Assembly (NCBI GenBank): GCA_000727475.1
Contig: KL647307.1
Coordinates: 713,946 to 777,945 of the forward strand
DNA: 64,000 bases
Direction of reading: 5' to 3'
Source: Sarcocystis neurona
Lineage: Eukaryota > Apicomplexa > Conoidasida > Eucoccidiorida > Sarcocystidae
The notes beneath the pieces were generated by a model that was not told the DNA's origin, ran no database searches, and saw only the letters and a program-made list of their open reading frames with translations. Positions 35,940-48,700 of the stretch are shown here, in pieces. A program made the position numbers and the translations under genes. Each line of letters starts with the position of its first letter. Position 1 is the first letter of the stretch.

Positions 35940-38895
35940 AATTGCCACTGCTGTACCACGGCTCCGCTACGCAGTCCAATGTCACACAAAAACTTTAGAA
36001 AAGAAGCTTTATCGGCAACGCAGACGTGCTTCTTTTGTTCGCGCTGCAATTCCTTTTGATAGAGGTCACAGGAAACAAAACACCTATGTCAAGTAACACA
36101 CGCGTATTTTTTTTGTTCTTCCTCCGCGTCCATCATCTGCAGATCCCACAACTTGAACGCCGAAGTATTCACTATAAGCCTCAATAGAGGAGCTTCCACC
36201 GGTCCTTCCGTCCCCTCAATGGTAGAGCCAGTACAATGAGAATAGGAAAAACATTCTCGCTGACATGCGACTGAGGGTAACCAATCAAACGTATGCCTAA
36301 CCGACGTTCAGACAGCCTTTTTCTGCCACGGCGTCACCCAGTAAGCACACACATCACAGCTGCATCTATATCGCAGTGGAAATGAAGGAAATCCTACTGG
36401 AACTTCAGATACGTCGATAGAAAAGGTTTGGATTGATCACTGTACTTCATCATTTCTTTTTTCCTGTCATCATGTGGTCTTGAACGCGTTCACGCTGGAA
36501 CTGTTAAACAACAGGGCGCTACACAAATATGTCTCTCTTTCACTTTGCGCAGCCTAGATACCTGTGTGCACGAAGGGTTTACTACTAACAAATCCGAGAC
36601 ATTTGTGCGCATAGTTTACGTCCGTCTGCCTTTATTGCGTAAGTGAGTGCGTGTAAAGCACTGCAGCTTGCAAGTAGTGGTCTTGCTTCTTCCTTGCTGC
36701 AGGCTTTCTAACCGCGCAACGTCGGAGTCTGGACGCTGGCCCTGACACTCCTGGGGTACTTTCTTTCGATGTGCCGAGGACCGAGCTCTACATATTTATA
36801 ATATTTCACAACCGATACCAAAATAAACTGCGGTTTCACTTAGCTGGAAAAGTCGGCCAGCTGGCGCCTAATGCTTGCAGCTCGCGGTTTTATTGAATAG
36901 AGGCTGCCTAATAAGTTAATGTAATGAGCACTTTTCAAGAACAGTCACTGAGAAGACCACGGTATTGTCTAGAAAGATTCAAAGACGACGAGGGTCCTGT
37001 ACACTCTCCCCTGTTCTGGATGTCTATTAGGAGAGAAAGAACCAGTTTAGCTCCAGTCTAAGGTAGAAGGGGCTGGGAACACACTGTGGTGCACTTCCCA
37101 CCGGAACGTACCGTCTGCACTACATTAGTACGGTGAACTTTGGTACATCAAGTTGAGACTCAATTTGCCATTTTATCACATACACCTCACAGCTACTCTC
37201 GGCTCCCTGCGGACTCAACGGAAGCATCCAGTCCGACACAAGTCGCATTCCACAGGGAATATATCCCGGTAAACTCCTTTCGAAGATGCGGACACACGTT
37301 TATGTATGTATATACGTATATATACATATTATTCTGCATACACTCATACAACTGTGCATGTCTCCTTTCAAAGACGCGGACATACGCTTACGTATACGCG
37401 TATGTCTATATATATACACACATATATATATTTCTCTGCATGCACTCATACAAATATACACATCTCCTTTCACGGGTGCGCACATACGCTTATGTATACG
37501 TGTATATATATATATATATCTCTGCACACCCTCATACAAATATGCACACATATATGTGTGTGTACACGTACGTTTCTTTGCATATATACACAGAACTGTC
37601 CAGGGAAAGAAGCGTCTATTTACCCACAAGTAGTACACACGTACTAGCGTATGAGAGAGCTCCGTCACACAACATGCACTCATATGCCTAAATGAGTTTG
37701 TGTATATAGGAAACGTGCAACTGCACAAAAATGTGTAAAAAGGCGAGACGACATGCAAATTATTTTCATTCAGGGGAGATTATACCTGCCACGAGGATCA
37801 CCGGGACGGAATAGAGAAGGAAAACAGGAAGGACAACACTGTTCCCTGCGTCTGACGCCCTCTCCCGCGCTACTCTTACGACGTAGCCGAAGACAAATAC
37901 CAAATCCAGAATGCGCACGTTTACGAGTAACACTAGGGTACACGCCGAGTACGTATGTATGCAGTACACAGTTGTGTGCGTCTCCGCCTCTTCCTCTCCC
38001 CACATTTATGTGTGCATACTCTACGCAACCGTCCGCGTAGACATACGTTCCACACAAGTGCAGTGGTGCGTTCACAGATGACGGCAAACCTGTATGAATA
38101 CGTGTTTGGATAGCGGATGCACACGGACGCATATCATGATTTTCGCACGAGCAAGTGCATACAGACCTGCTACATGTGTATACACGTACGCCTACGCACA
38201 CGTACATCCGCACGCATATAATACACATAAATGTCCAAGAATCGACACAGGCACACCTGGGTCTACGTCACCATTCGCAAGGGCGCAGGGTATCACACTG
38301 TTACAAATCTAGGTATATACACATATATATACATATATATATATATATGACTAACCTACTCAGTCTCTCATCTGAGTGTATATGTCACCACAAAAAGGAT
38401 CGAGACAAAAAAGTATTTTCGTAAATTTCCACCGGACTGCAAATGTCTTTCCACCAGAGTGTGCACGCGCATGTACCGGCGAAAACCTCTGTAACGCGTG
38501 GGCGGACGCACCCGCGTACCCACGCACACACTGGAAATTTCTTTACATTTACACGTAAACGCTGCGTCCAATTATAAGCACACACACGTGTGCACATATA
38601 TACCTACATAGACGTATACATATATAAAGCTATGTGCTTGCATGCCGCAAGCGCCGCCGCACGTGCCGCGTCGTGGGGACGCTGTGTGCGTTGCATGTAA
38701 TCGTTCTTTGCGCCTTCTCTACTTCTTTACACGAGCGAAAAAGCGGTACATCAAGAGCACGCAAGCACATGCGCTGTGCACACGCGTATATATCTTGAAG
38801 AGATAACACAGCTGCGTTCGTGTATGTCATAAATTCAGTACATATCTGTATATACGTGTGCGCCAGCTTCCACAGAAAGGTAGTACCTAATCACG
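35940..38895. other. Spacer with TA/TG repeats
   Basis: 35940-37130 is plain sequence in which I see no gene. About 37300-37580 is a TA/TG microsatellite block with a repeated segment sharing CTCATACAA and ACATCTCCTTTCA-like cores (near 37345, 37445 and 37530). TA runs are at 38318-38348 and 38595-38625. The right end likely includes the 3' UTR of the minus-strand SDHAF4 gene. Confidence 0.5.
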
Positions 38896-40681
38896 TCAGA
38901 AGTCCGTAACTCTGCCTTTGTGTGACCAGTCTCCATATGTGGTTGGTTCGGGTCCTTCATACTTAAATCCAAATTCCTCTTCCTGCCCCCCTTTCTGTTT
39001 ACCACACCGGGAGAAAGGAACCTCTTGATCTTTGACGTTTTTCGCATAATAAACGTCCTTTCCCTTCGATATTATCCCCTCCACTGCCTGCCCGTCTTCT
39101 CCTCCTTCATTTCCTCCCTTGCCAAGCTCCTGCTGCTCTGAATTTCTGTCGTGTCCTTTTCCTGCACCGTCTGAGCTACACGTCGTCAGATCACCGCTGC
39201 AAGCCTGAGAATAGCCGGGTTTCCTCGCAGATCCCGGTCGGTTAACGCGAATAAATCGCACTGGGGTGGCACTCTCAGAAGACAGGGGAGAGTCAGGAGA
39301 GGAAGCTGCTGATGTTTCTTTTGTACTGATTCCGTGTTCTGGAGAAGACGCAGAGTCAGACGAAGTGTATCGAAACGTTTCTGACGACGTGCGTTTCCCT
39401 TCTTTCTCTGCCTCCGCAGCACGTCTGGCGTCCACTAGGCAGGAATCACCTGCTGTTTGAGATTCGCTACCTTCTCGTCGCACACTTCCTTGAATACGAA
39501 CAGCTCTTCTTTGTCCTGCTTCTTCTTCGTTAGAGACAATATCTGACTGCTTGGAAGCACAAGATAACCCACGTTTAGTCGGTTCAGTCTTCGCCGCTGC
39601 AGTGCTGTACGCTGCTGAACTCCAACTACAGTTCCGGCTACCGACACCTCTACGGCTGTTGGTGGGGTCGCCGATAATCATCCTGCCACTGCTGCTGACC
39701 GTGCTGGTCATGGTCCTGACGCTGTTGATACCGCTACTACTGCCGCCACCGCAAGTGACCGAATTGCTTTGTCCCTCGCATCCCTTCGAAGAAGACAGGA
39801 AGGCTACGGTGGACGCCGGCGTACCAATTATTTCGAAGTGATCGCTGATGCACGATTTCGACAAAAGATGCTTCTGTGCCATCTGCGGAACTGATGCAAC
39901 CGACCTCGCAAAAGCTGTCGTCCTTCCCAGCTGGTCAGTTGCATCTGCAAGCAGAAGGACCGCAGAGAGGTCCACACGGAAATGAGGAAGAGTAGAGCGA
40001 GTCGCGGATGCTGTGTAGACATATTAGGGCTAGTCACTAGGTGCGTAACACGGATGAAGAGGCGAGCAATGTGGCGAGAATGCTAAAAGCACTGGCGTCC
40101 CTCTACGACGAGTACGCATGAGCCTTAGCCACCGCAAGTATTTATCAGTGTATAGCGCGCGATAAGAGAATATATGGGATTTTTACGAGGTTGTAGGAGG
40201 GGGTAGAGTATCTCAACAGGAAAGGGGTGCCGCTACTAATGTGGTAGTGAAGCTATAAAGACAGCCACACCTAAAAAGACACCAGTGGATGTATATTACA
40301 CACGTCACCACACAAGAGGCATAGCTGTGAATGTGTGGAGCCATGCTTACGATGCCGTATGATAATAAACTTACCGACCAGCTTTTTGTAAATATATCTG
40401 GTCGGGCACCGAACGCTGAAATACAAAGCGACGCATGCAGGACTCAGTCCGCAAGAAACGAAAATCTCCGCAAGGAAAAAGCCAGAAGAGCCTCCCTCAC
40501 CTCTCCTTTCGTGTGACTGAGAAATGCGCACCAAACGTTTTGCAGCAGGTGCCACACCACGAATGTACTGGATTTCCCCAGGGGCAGAGGCAGTGGAACT
40601 CGCACACGGCAATAGCTGCAGAGGCGCCCGCTGCTGCACGCGGCGCACAACTTCCTTCCGCAGAATACAGCACGCCGGCAT
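38896..40681 (-). CDS. SDHAF4: SDHAF4-type succinate dehydrogenase assembly factor with long insert, two exons
   Basis: SDHAF4 (yeast Sdh8) is a mitochondrial matrix chaperone that binds flavinylated SdhA during complex II assembly. Exon 1 is 40681 down to 40501 (first ATG of its frame, donor GTGAGG). Exon 2 is 39944 down to 38896 (acceptor GCTTGCAG, TGA at the end). The junction is phase 1 on both sides and forms an Asp codon, giving 409 residues. Residues 1-60 look like a mitochondrial presequence (MPACCILRKEVVRRVQQR: Arg-rich, few acids). The last 26 residues carry the DUF1674 signature, GPEPTTYGDW then KGRVTDF, ending exactly at the stop as in the family. Between them lie about 320 residues of Ser/Glu/Gly-rich, probably disordered sequence; human and yeast proteins are only about 110-140 residues. 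Without splicing, exon 2 has an internal ATG at 39882. The family call rests on the C-terminal motif. Confidence 0.85.
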
Positions 40682-42758
40682 TTTTCCTCTCGAATCCTTC
40701 GAAGCCCTGCACACCCAAGTGTAGTCATATCCGGGGAGATATTCATATTCACCAACGTGTGTGGAAGAGGTACAGAGAGACTCATATAATGACGTGGCGC
40801 CCACAGTTTACTTTCTGCATAAATCGGTGCCCAGTCGTGTGTGCAGTGCTAGTCACTCCGGCCAGAAGTTGCAGCTACAGGTCTGCGCTGCCCCATGATG
40901 ACGGCGTACCACTCAAATGTGTGTATAGATAGGCAGCGTTCCTCCCAGCTTACCGCTGTAGACGCCCAAACCTATACAGGTACAGATATTGTTGAAGCAG
41001 GTAACACATTGTACACAACCACTCACGTTTATATACGTTCATTGAAAGCTACTCACATACACATGTACAACATATAAGTGTCATCTGTGTATGTACACGG
41101 GAACCACGCAAGAGTATATTTAATATACATTCACATAGTGTGGCCGACTTATACAAATGCCTCTTTCCGTGAATCCATGTTTGTACAGGGATGGAGGAGA
41201 GGTGGCATCACGTGTACTTGGGTCACAATGCTAGTGCTGTAGGTCTCTGCTGCGCCTACTTTTCAAACTCGATGTCCTTGCAGACGTGGACAAGACGAAA
41301 GAAAAGGGGAGCTAATAATCCCTTTGTGTTTCCTTCTGTGTGTTTTCCGTTTGATGCAGCAATTCGTTCCCTCCCAACCACGTTAATTCTGCAGAAAAGT
41401 ACACCTTCGCATCTCAGATCGCCTCCGCTTCCAGGGTTGTAATTCAAGCAGCAACCAAATAGAGAAGGTTCGCCTTTCCACAGCGAATTTGTTTACGATT
41501 AGCAGAGGGAAGGACTTTCCTCGTTGAAGGGGAAAACTGTTTCAACTCTTGGTGGTGCGTTTTATATAATAACGTAAGCTTCTCCCAACAGACACGACGC
41601 CTGTCACTTCACGGTCTTCGTTCAGTTTTAAGGAGTTTCCTCAACTTCAGAAAAGGAAAGAGGTCAATTTACGTCCATGCTAGCTTTCTTTTTTAATGAA
41701 GTGGAAATTCTGTTTCACTGCTCTACCTTCGCCGCCTGCGAAATCAGTTATATGTTTTTACCGGTTCGTCAGCGAAGTGAGTCGCCAATTATGAGAAAGA
41801 TGAAAAAATCGTGTCCGTTTTGCTTTCGCTTGAACGCACGTCGAGTTGCGTTTGCCTTACACAGCGAAGAGCAGCGAACGGTTTGTGCAATCTTCTCTTT
41901 TCCTGACTTCTGGAAGTTAACAAACGTAGTGCCGGTTCCTACGGCAAAGACAAATGAGCAAAAATGTCTGATGTTAGCTGTACGTGTCCTGTTTTGCCCG
42001 TAGGAACAATTGTTCCATTCCTGTCGGAATAAAAGGTGTGGCAGGCACACTTTAAATACATGGTTGTGTGCCTGTGTGTGCGATCAAGGACGTCTCGAAG
42101 AAGAAAGAGCTGAATAATTCGCTTTCCTCCGGAAGTGACTGACCGAAGAAGCGGTTCACCAGATCACATGGGACTCGTTACAGGGATCGTCTTGCACGAA
42201 TATACGTAAGTGACGCGGTCCTCAACAATAAAGTTCTCTGTGAATCGAGAGAAGCAGTGATTTCCTTTTTCTTCGTGTCTTTGCATGCGTCGAAAGGTGC
42301 ATGCGACGGCGTCGCGAAGCTCACGCTCACCACACGGTTGCTGTGGACTCTCTTTCTTCGCTAATTAGAGTTGCGTGTTTTCGATTTTTTCCAGCAACTT
42401 GTTCCCAGTTCTTTCCCCCGTTTTGGCGTGAAATTCCTTCCATAAGTGGGTCGAGGCCCCCTCACCACACGCTCAATGGCGAGAGGGCGGCTATAAATGT
42501 TTGTTTTTTCGTGTCATTCTTCGTCTCCATTTATCTTCCATACTCTCTCTCCTTTGCCATATTCTGTGGTTGTCTTCTCTTTCGTGTGTGCGCCTCTTCC
42601 TCCTGCGTCGAATTCACGGCAGTCGTTCGACCAAGCACCGTTATCTGACCTCTGTCAGAAGAATGAAACGTGTGAACTCGTAACTCTTCAGACCCTTGTT
42701 TTCACATATAAAGAAACGCACATTTTTCCTCAGCCGCCTGTGAAACTTCTCTATTAGT
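40682..42758. promoter_or_regulatory. Divergent 5' region between SDHAF4 (-) and AFG1 (+)
   Basis: The two predicted start codons face away from each other across 2,077 bases, so this interval must hold both promoters and 5' UTRs. It is nearly free of the microsatellites seen in the neighbouring introns. Open frames such as 41677-42003 and 42301-42648 have no recognisable domain. I could not identify a specific promoter element. Confidence 0.5.
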
Positions 42759-45700
42759 ATGGTTCCTAACTCTCTGTGGCTCCCCGTCAGCGTGCGTAGA
42801 AGCACTGCCAGACCGAGCCGTTCTTCGTCTTGCTGTGTCGCAGCTGCTATCGGTGCCGTTGCCGCTTCAACTCGCGCTTCTGTTTCTGCTGAAGCTGCCG
42901 CGTTTCCTCCTTCCGAGGGCACCTTCTTCGCTGCTGCATCTGCCGCTGGTGTAGCCGTACCCGCTGCTGCCTCTCCTGCTCTTCCTAGTGCGCTTGCTGC
43001 ATCAGCTTCTCCTCTCTCGGCCTCTGCAGTGAAATTCGCTGCTGGTACTGGCAAGGACGGAAGAATGAAAACTTCTCCGCTTTTTTTTCATAGCAAGACT
43101 TGCGTCACTATTCAGCCACCACAGTGCGGCGCAGCAGCAGATGCTTCCTGTCTTGGGGCGCTGCTCTGTGAAGAATTAGGTCGCTTCAGCAGCCGGCAGC
43201 TAAGGCGTCACGCACCGGCAACAGCAGGGGAGAGCGGCTGCAGCACCGGCGGGACAGGAGAAGGACGTGGCGTGCCGCTGGCCAGGGCAACCCTGCAGAA
43301 GATAAACTGGAATTTCAGTCTCTCTTCCCCAGTCGAGAGGGCAAACGACGGACAAAAGACTTTTCTTTCCTACTTCTTTAGCGAAAAAGGCGATTTTCTG
43401 CGATGTCCCTCTCCGCTGCGAATGTCAAAGAAACTAAGCACCCGTAGCCTAGTCGTGACCTCTCCGACAACTCCTGGCAAACTGCAGGACATTTCAAGTA
43501 CAATTTCGTTTTCCCCGTCTTCCCCTCCATCCTCTCCCAGTTCGTACTATTCATCGTTCTTCGCATCCTGTCCTTTCCCGCCCCCCTTTCCCATTTCTCC
43601 TTTTTCTTCCTCTTATTCGTCGCCTTCTCCATCTGCGTCGTTCTCTTCGTCTGCCGCTCCTTTGCCGGCTCCCATTTCTCGTGGATCTTCTTGTTGGTCC
43701 TCATTTAATTCTTTAACTTCTTCACCATCGCGCATCTGTTCTGTTATTCTCCCTTCTTCTTCTTCTTCTTTTTCTCCTTTTGTTTCTTACTTTTCTTTTT
43801 CACCGAGTGCATTGCACCGGGCGCTTCGCGTTCCTTACTCTCCGGTATCTCCTTTTCTTCGCGAAACACTTTCTTCTCCTCTTCTTACATCTTTGTCGCT
43901 TTGTTCGTCTCCCGCCTCTTTTACTCGTCTTTCTTCGTATTTCCCTTTGTTTTCCTTGTCTGCCGCTTCGTCTTGCTGTTTTTCCTGCACTTCTTTCGGT
44001 TCTTTGGCTTCCCCGCCTTCTTCTTCGTTTGTGCCGCCTCTCCATCCCCCGCAGCAGAGAAGGACCCTCAGCCAAAGAATTCTTGTGGAGAAGGCCGACG
44101 ACCGGGTCCCGCCGAGCGCCGATATCCTAAAAAATGTCCCCTCTTTGCATGCACCAGAAGAAAGTGAAGAAAATAACTTCTTAAAAATTGACCGGGACAA
44201 CCCAACCCGGTTGCTCGAACATTTTGCTGCCCTCCTTAAAAAAGGGAATCTTGAACCAAATTCTTCTCAAAGGCAACTCATGTTCAAGCTTCAGGTCCGT
44301 CATACCATAGTATACACACATATATATGTATATATAGAGAGAGATAGAGAGGTAGATGCTATTGGATGGAAGGTTATATGTATACACATAGATATGTAAA
44401 CGTGTGTGTGATTCTGTATATATATATATAATTCTATATACATATATACATATATATGTAGTAGCGAACTGACCGTAGTCTCATAGCTAGATATATATAT
44501 GTATATATATGTCACATTGCAGCGAGCTGACTGCCATCTGCTAGCTATGGATATATGTATATATATATGCATATATAATGAGTAAGTCTGTATCTGTATC
44601 TGTCTAGCTATAAATATATATATATATATATGTATGTCACATTCGAGCGAAGTGACGGTCGTCTCATGACTATATATATATATATACATATATAAGTATG
44701 TATATATGTGTGAGTAAGTCTGTATGTGTATCTATCTATCTACCTACCTATCCATCTATCAATCTATGCATCCATATATAAGTGTATATATATATGTATA
44801 TATCACACTCGAGCGAACTAACGGTCGTCTGTTCGAGTAGACGTACATATAAACATATATACGTGTACGGGTATCACAAATTTAGAGAATGTACGGTGGT
44901 CTCATAGTAGTACAGAAAACTCCACGTGCTTTCATAGATAGGTATATATATATATGAGTAGATCTCCCTCTCTCTATATATAGGAGAATATAGAGAATGG
45001 ATAGCTGTCTCGTATACCAGGACGCAGAAACGGTTATAGTAGGTGTACATACACGCATATATGTAGTAGGGGTATATGCACACACATCCATGTATATACA
45101 TACGTACGTCTGCTTACGTAGGTGTATGTGTGTATTTGATCAATATATCTCTGTGAATAGAGGAAAAGGCTTCTTCATCTTTCGAATCTTCTCCCTTTGT
45201 TGGACGCACCACACATTTGTATGAAGAACTTGGAAGATATCTTTCTTTCCCCCACAAGTATCTATACGTATTACTCACCTGCCTATGTATATATATATGT
45301 ATATGTATGTGTGTATGTACATATACGTATAAGTATGTACATATATGTAGATACACACATGGTCCTCATTTACGATAAACAGATATTTGGGAGTAACCAG
45401 TATATATATTTATGTAGGTGAAGGCCGAACGAAATACGTACGTATATACGTATATTACGTACGTCTGTGTGTGTTTATAAGAAATGAGTAGCACACGTGT
45501 GTTTCTGCGTATATGAACATAGTTACATGTATATGTACATATAAATACATACATTTACATATATATGTGTGTATATATGAATATATGCCTGTATACATAT
45601 ATATGCATACACACATCTCTCTCTCTCCATATATATATATGAGCTGTGTGAATGAATATTTATACGTACATATGCATACATACATTTACATACGTATATA

Positions 45701-48700
45701 TATATATATGTATATATTTATGCCTCTTTCTCTCTCTCTCTCTTTATGTATATATATGTATCAGCTGTGTGAATGCATACTTATATGTACACATATATAC
45801 ATACATTTACGTACATATATATATATATATTTGCCTCCTTTTCTCTCTCTGTATGTATACGAGTATGTATGTATATGTATATGTATATAAATATAGGCTA
45901 TGCGAATGCATAGTTATATGTACACATATATACATACATTCACGTGTACCCTTCTTTGCTGTCCTTTTTCCCGGGGAACTACGACGACTGCAGGGTCTTT
46001 TCACTCCCCCCCTTTTCGTCTGTAGATTCTCTATCAACTTCCTCTTCTGTGCGCCCCTCTTCCGCTCGTTTTCCCCACCCTTTCTTTTGTGCGTCTTCGG
46101 ATTTTTTTTTCTTCTCTTGCGTACGCCTCCTCCGCTTCTCGTCGTTCTTCGCCCCTTCACTTCCTCTTTGCGTCCCTGCTGCTCCCCCCCCTCTGCCTGC
46201 GCTTCACATATATTCTCCACCGTCCCTTTCCCCCCCCCCGCCTCTTCTTCTGGTGGGCTTCGCGTCCTTATCGGCTTCCTCTCTTTCTTCTTCTTCTTCT
46301 TCATCTTCGTCTTCTTTCGTTCACCTTCTTCTGCGTGTGTGCCCTCCGCTCTTCCTTGCTCTGCTGCTTTTATCGCGTCCTGCCGCATGCGCACCGATTT
46401 GCTCTTGTTTTGTCCGCCTTTCTTGCGCCTCTCCCCTCCCTCCGTTTAACGCGAAGAACCTCGCAGACGAACTGGAAGCCAGAGAAATCCGCTTTCCTGA
46501 CACGTTTGACGCTTCCACTGCGACGCTTCGCAACGCCGAACCTCGCAACGCTGCTGCGGCTGCAGCCCGCAACGCGGACGACGCTCCAGTAAGGAAAACG
46601 AGGCACTGCTCGAGTTCGCCTCTTAAATAGGATTATTCACAGAGATAATCTCAGGAAGAGGAACTTCGCAAATATGTTCTCTTCTCTTAAAGAGCGGCAC
46701 TTCCTACATATATATATGTGTGCGTGTGTATGTACGTGGCCGCGTGGTCGCTGTTGTTTCTCGATAGTAACGAACCTCCAATTTTTCTCGACCCGGGCAG
46801 ACATTTCTCTCTATCAAACCCCTCACATACGCAGACGTGTACACGTACATACGTAATATATAAATATATCTATATGTGGACGTGTATAAATTTACGTATC
46901 TCTCTCTCTATATGTGTGTATGTCCGTCTTCCTCTCTGTGTACATATAGATATATATATATATATGTATCGACGCATTCACCTGTTACACGTGTATGTAT
47001 ACGTATAGATGCATGCGCATATCCGTATATTCATATGCAATATCTATACACATGTATGAATACGCCTGTGTATATATACACATACGCATCTATCTATCCA
47101 TCTATCTATCTGTATATATATATGTATATGTCTCTCTCTCCATATGTATCCACACATGCATAGACACATGTGTATATCCGTAGGGAAAATGTATGCTTCG
47201 ATAAATGAAGCCACGTTACTGCAGGTCTATCGATCAAGTAAATATTTGTACGCCCGTGACACAGCAGCACCTGCTCCACGACGTTTTTGGCGAAGAGATG
47301 TAACGGCTGCTGTTGCTGCCGCGAGGACCGGAAGACGCGGTCCACTTCTCTTCTGGCCGGGTGGTTTTCACTTCTCTCCGCATTTCCGTGTGCTTCCTTT
47401 TAAAATTTTATATGTACCTGCGTGTGTATACATGTACATGCGTATATTTATAAATATGTGTGGAGACAGTGTACACTTCATTGCCAGCGAAGGCAAGTCC
47501 TGGGCATCTCATACGTATCGACGTATATATATATATATGTCTATGTATGTATCATATATATATATATATGTCTGAATATACATAGATATATACGTACCTG
47601 TGTGATATATGTCTGAACATACATACATGTGTATATGTGTATATTATATAATATATATATATATGTCTGAATGCACATATATATATATATATATACGTGT
47701 CTGTGTAATACATGTGTCTGTATCTATATATGCATATGTGTGTATTATATATATATGTCTGAATATACATATATGAATACGTATCTGTGTAATATATATG
47801 TCTAAATATACGTATGTATATATATATGTATATGTATGTATATACATATGTGTATATGAACGTATAGGCGTACGCGTATGTAGATGTATGAAGATTGGTA
47901 TCGATATGCGTATACGTATCAGAGGACGCTTGTACGTACATCTATTCTTATATCTCTATATGTAAACATACATATGCATATATGTATACAGGTGAATATT
48001 CATATACACGTGTATCTGTATGTATGTACTCAACTACACAATTGTATGACTTTGTTGACCGGTGTGTTATGTCTTTTGGTTTCGGCGGGTCGACGCAGGG
48101 AAATTTTTTCTCCCGCTGGTGGTGCGCAGGGGCTTGGCGCGGCGCGCAACAGAAGCAGCGATGGCTGCTGTCGCAACCGAGTAAGGCGTCCCGGGGCTTT
48201 ATTAGCACACATTTTTGCATGCGTTTTTTCGTCAGCTGCCTAGTTTCAGCGGGGCGCCGTGCAGATCCTTTTGGCTCCTTCCTTCTCTTTCTCATCACGT
48301 ACACATACAAAATATGCATGTATGTGTAGGTGCGCTCACCAGCACCTGTTCATATATACACATTTGGGGAGGGAAGTATTGTCGATCTACGCTTGTATTC
48401 GTTAATCAGAAACGCCTAAGAAACAAGCCCTCGGACATCTCCCTTCTTCTCTCTCCCTTCTTCTCTCTCCCTGTCTCCCTCCCTGTCTCTCTCCCTGTCT
48501 CGCTGTCTCTCTCCGTCTCTCTCGCCGTGTTTCTCTTCTCTCCCTGTCTCTCTGTCTCCGTCTCCCTGTCTCTCTGCCTCTCTCTGTCTCTCTCCCCGTC
48601 TCTCTCTCTGTCTCTGTCTCTCCTCTTCCCTCTCTCTGTCTCTCTCGCTGTGCCTCCCCGTCTCTTTCGCCGTCTCTCCCTGTGTCTCTCTGTCTCCGTC

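Noticed and set aside
46448..46588. Open segment with helix-like residues (DELEAREIR) before a GTAAGG donor
   Set aside because: Its frame needs an incoming phase of 1, but AFG1 exon 1 ends in phase 0. Exon 47225-47339 joins exon 1 in phase and continues the family alignment.
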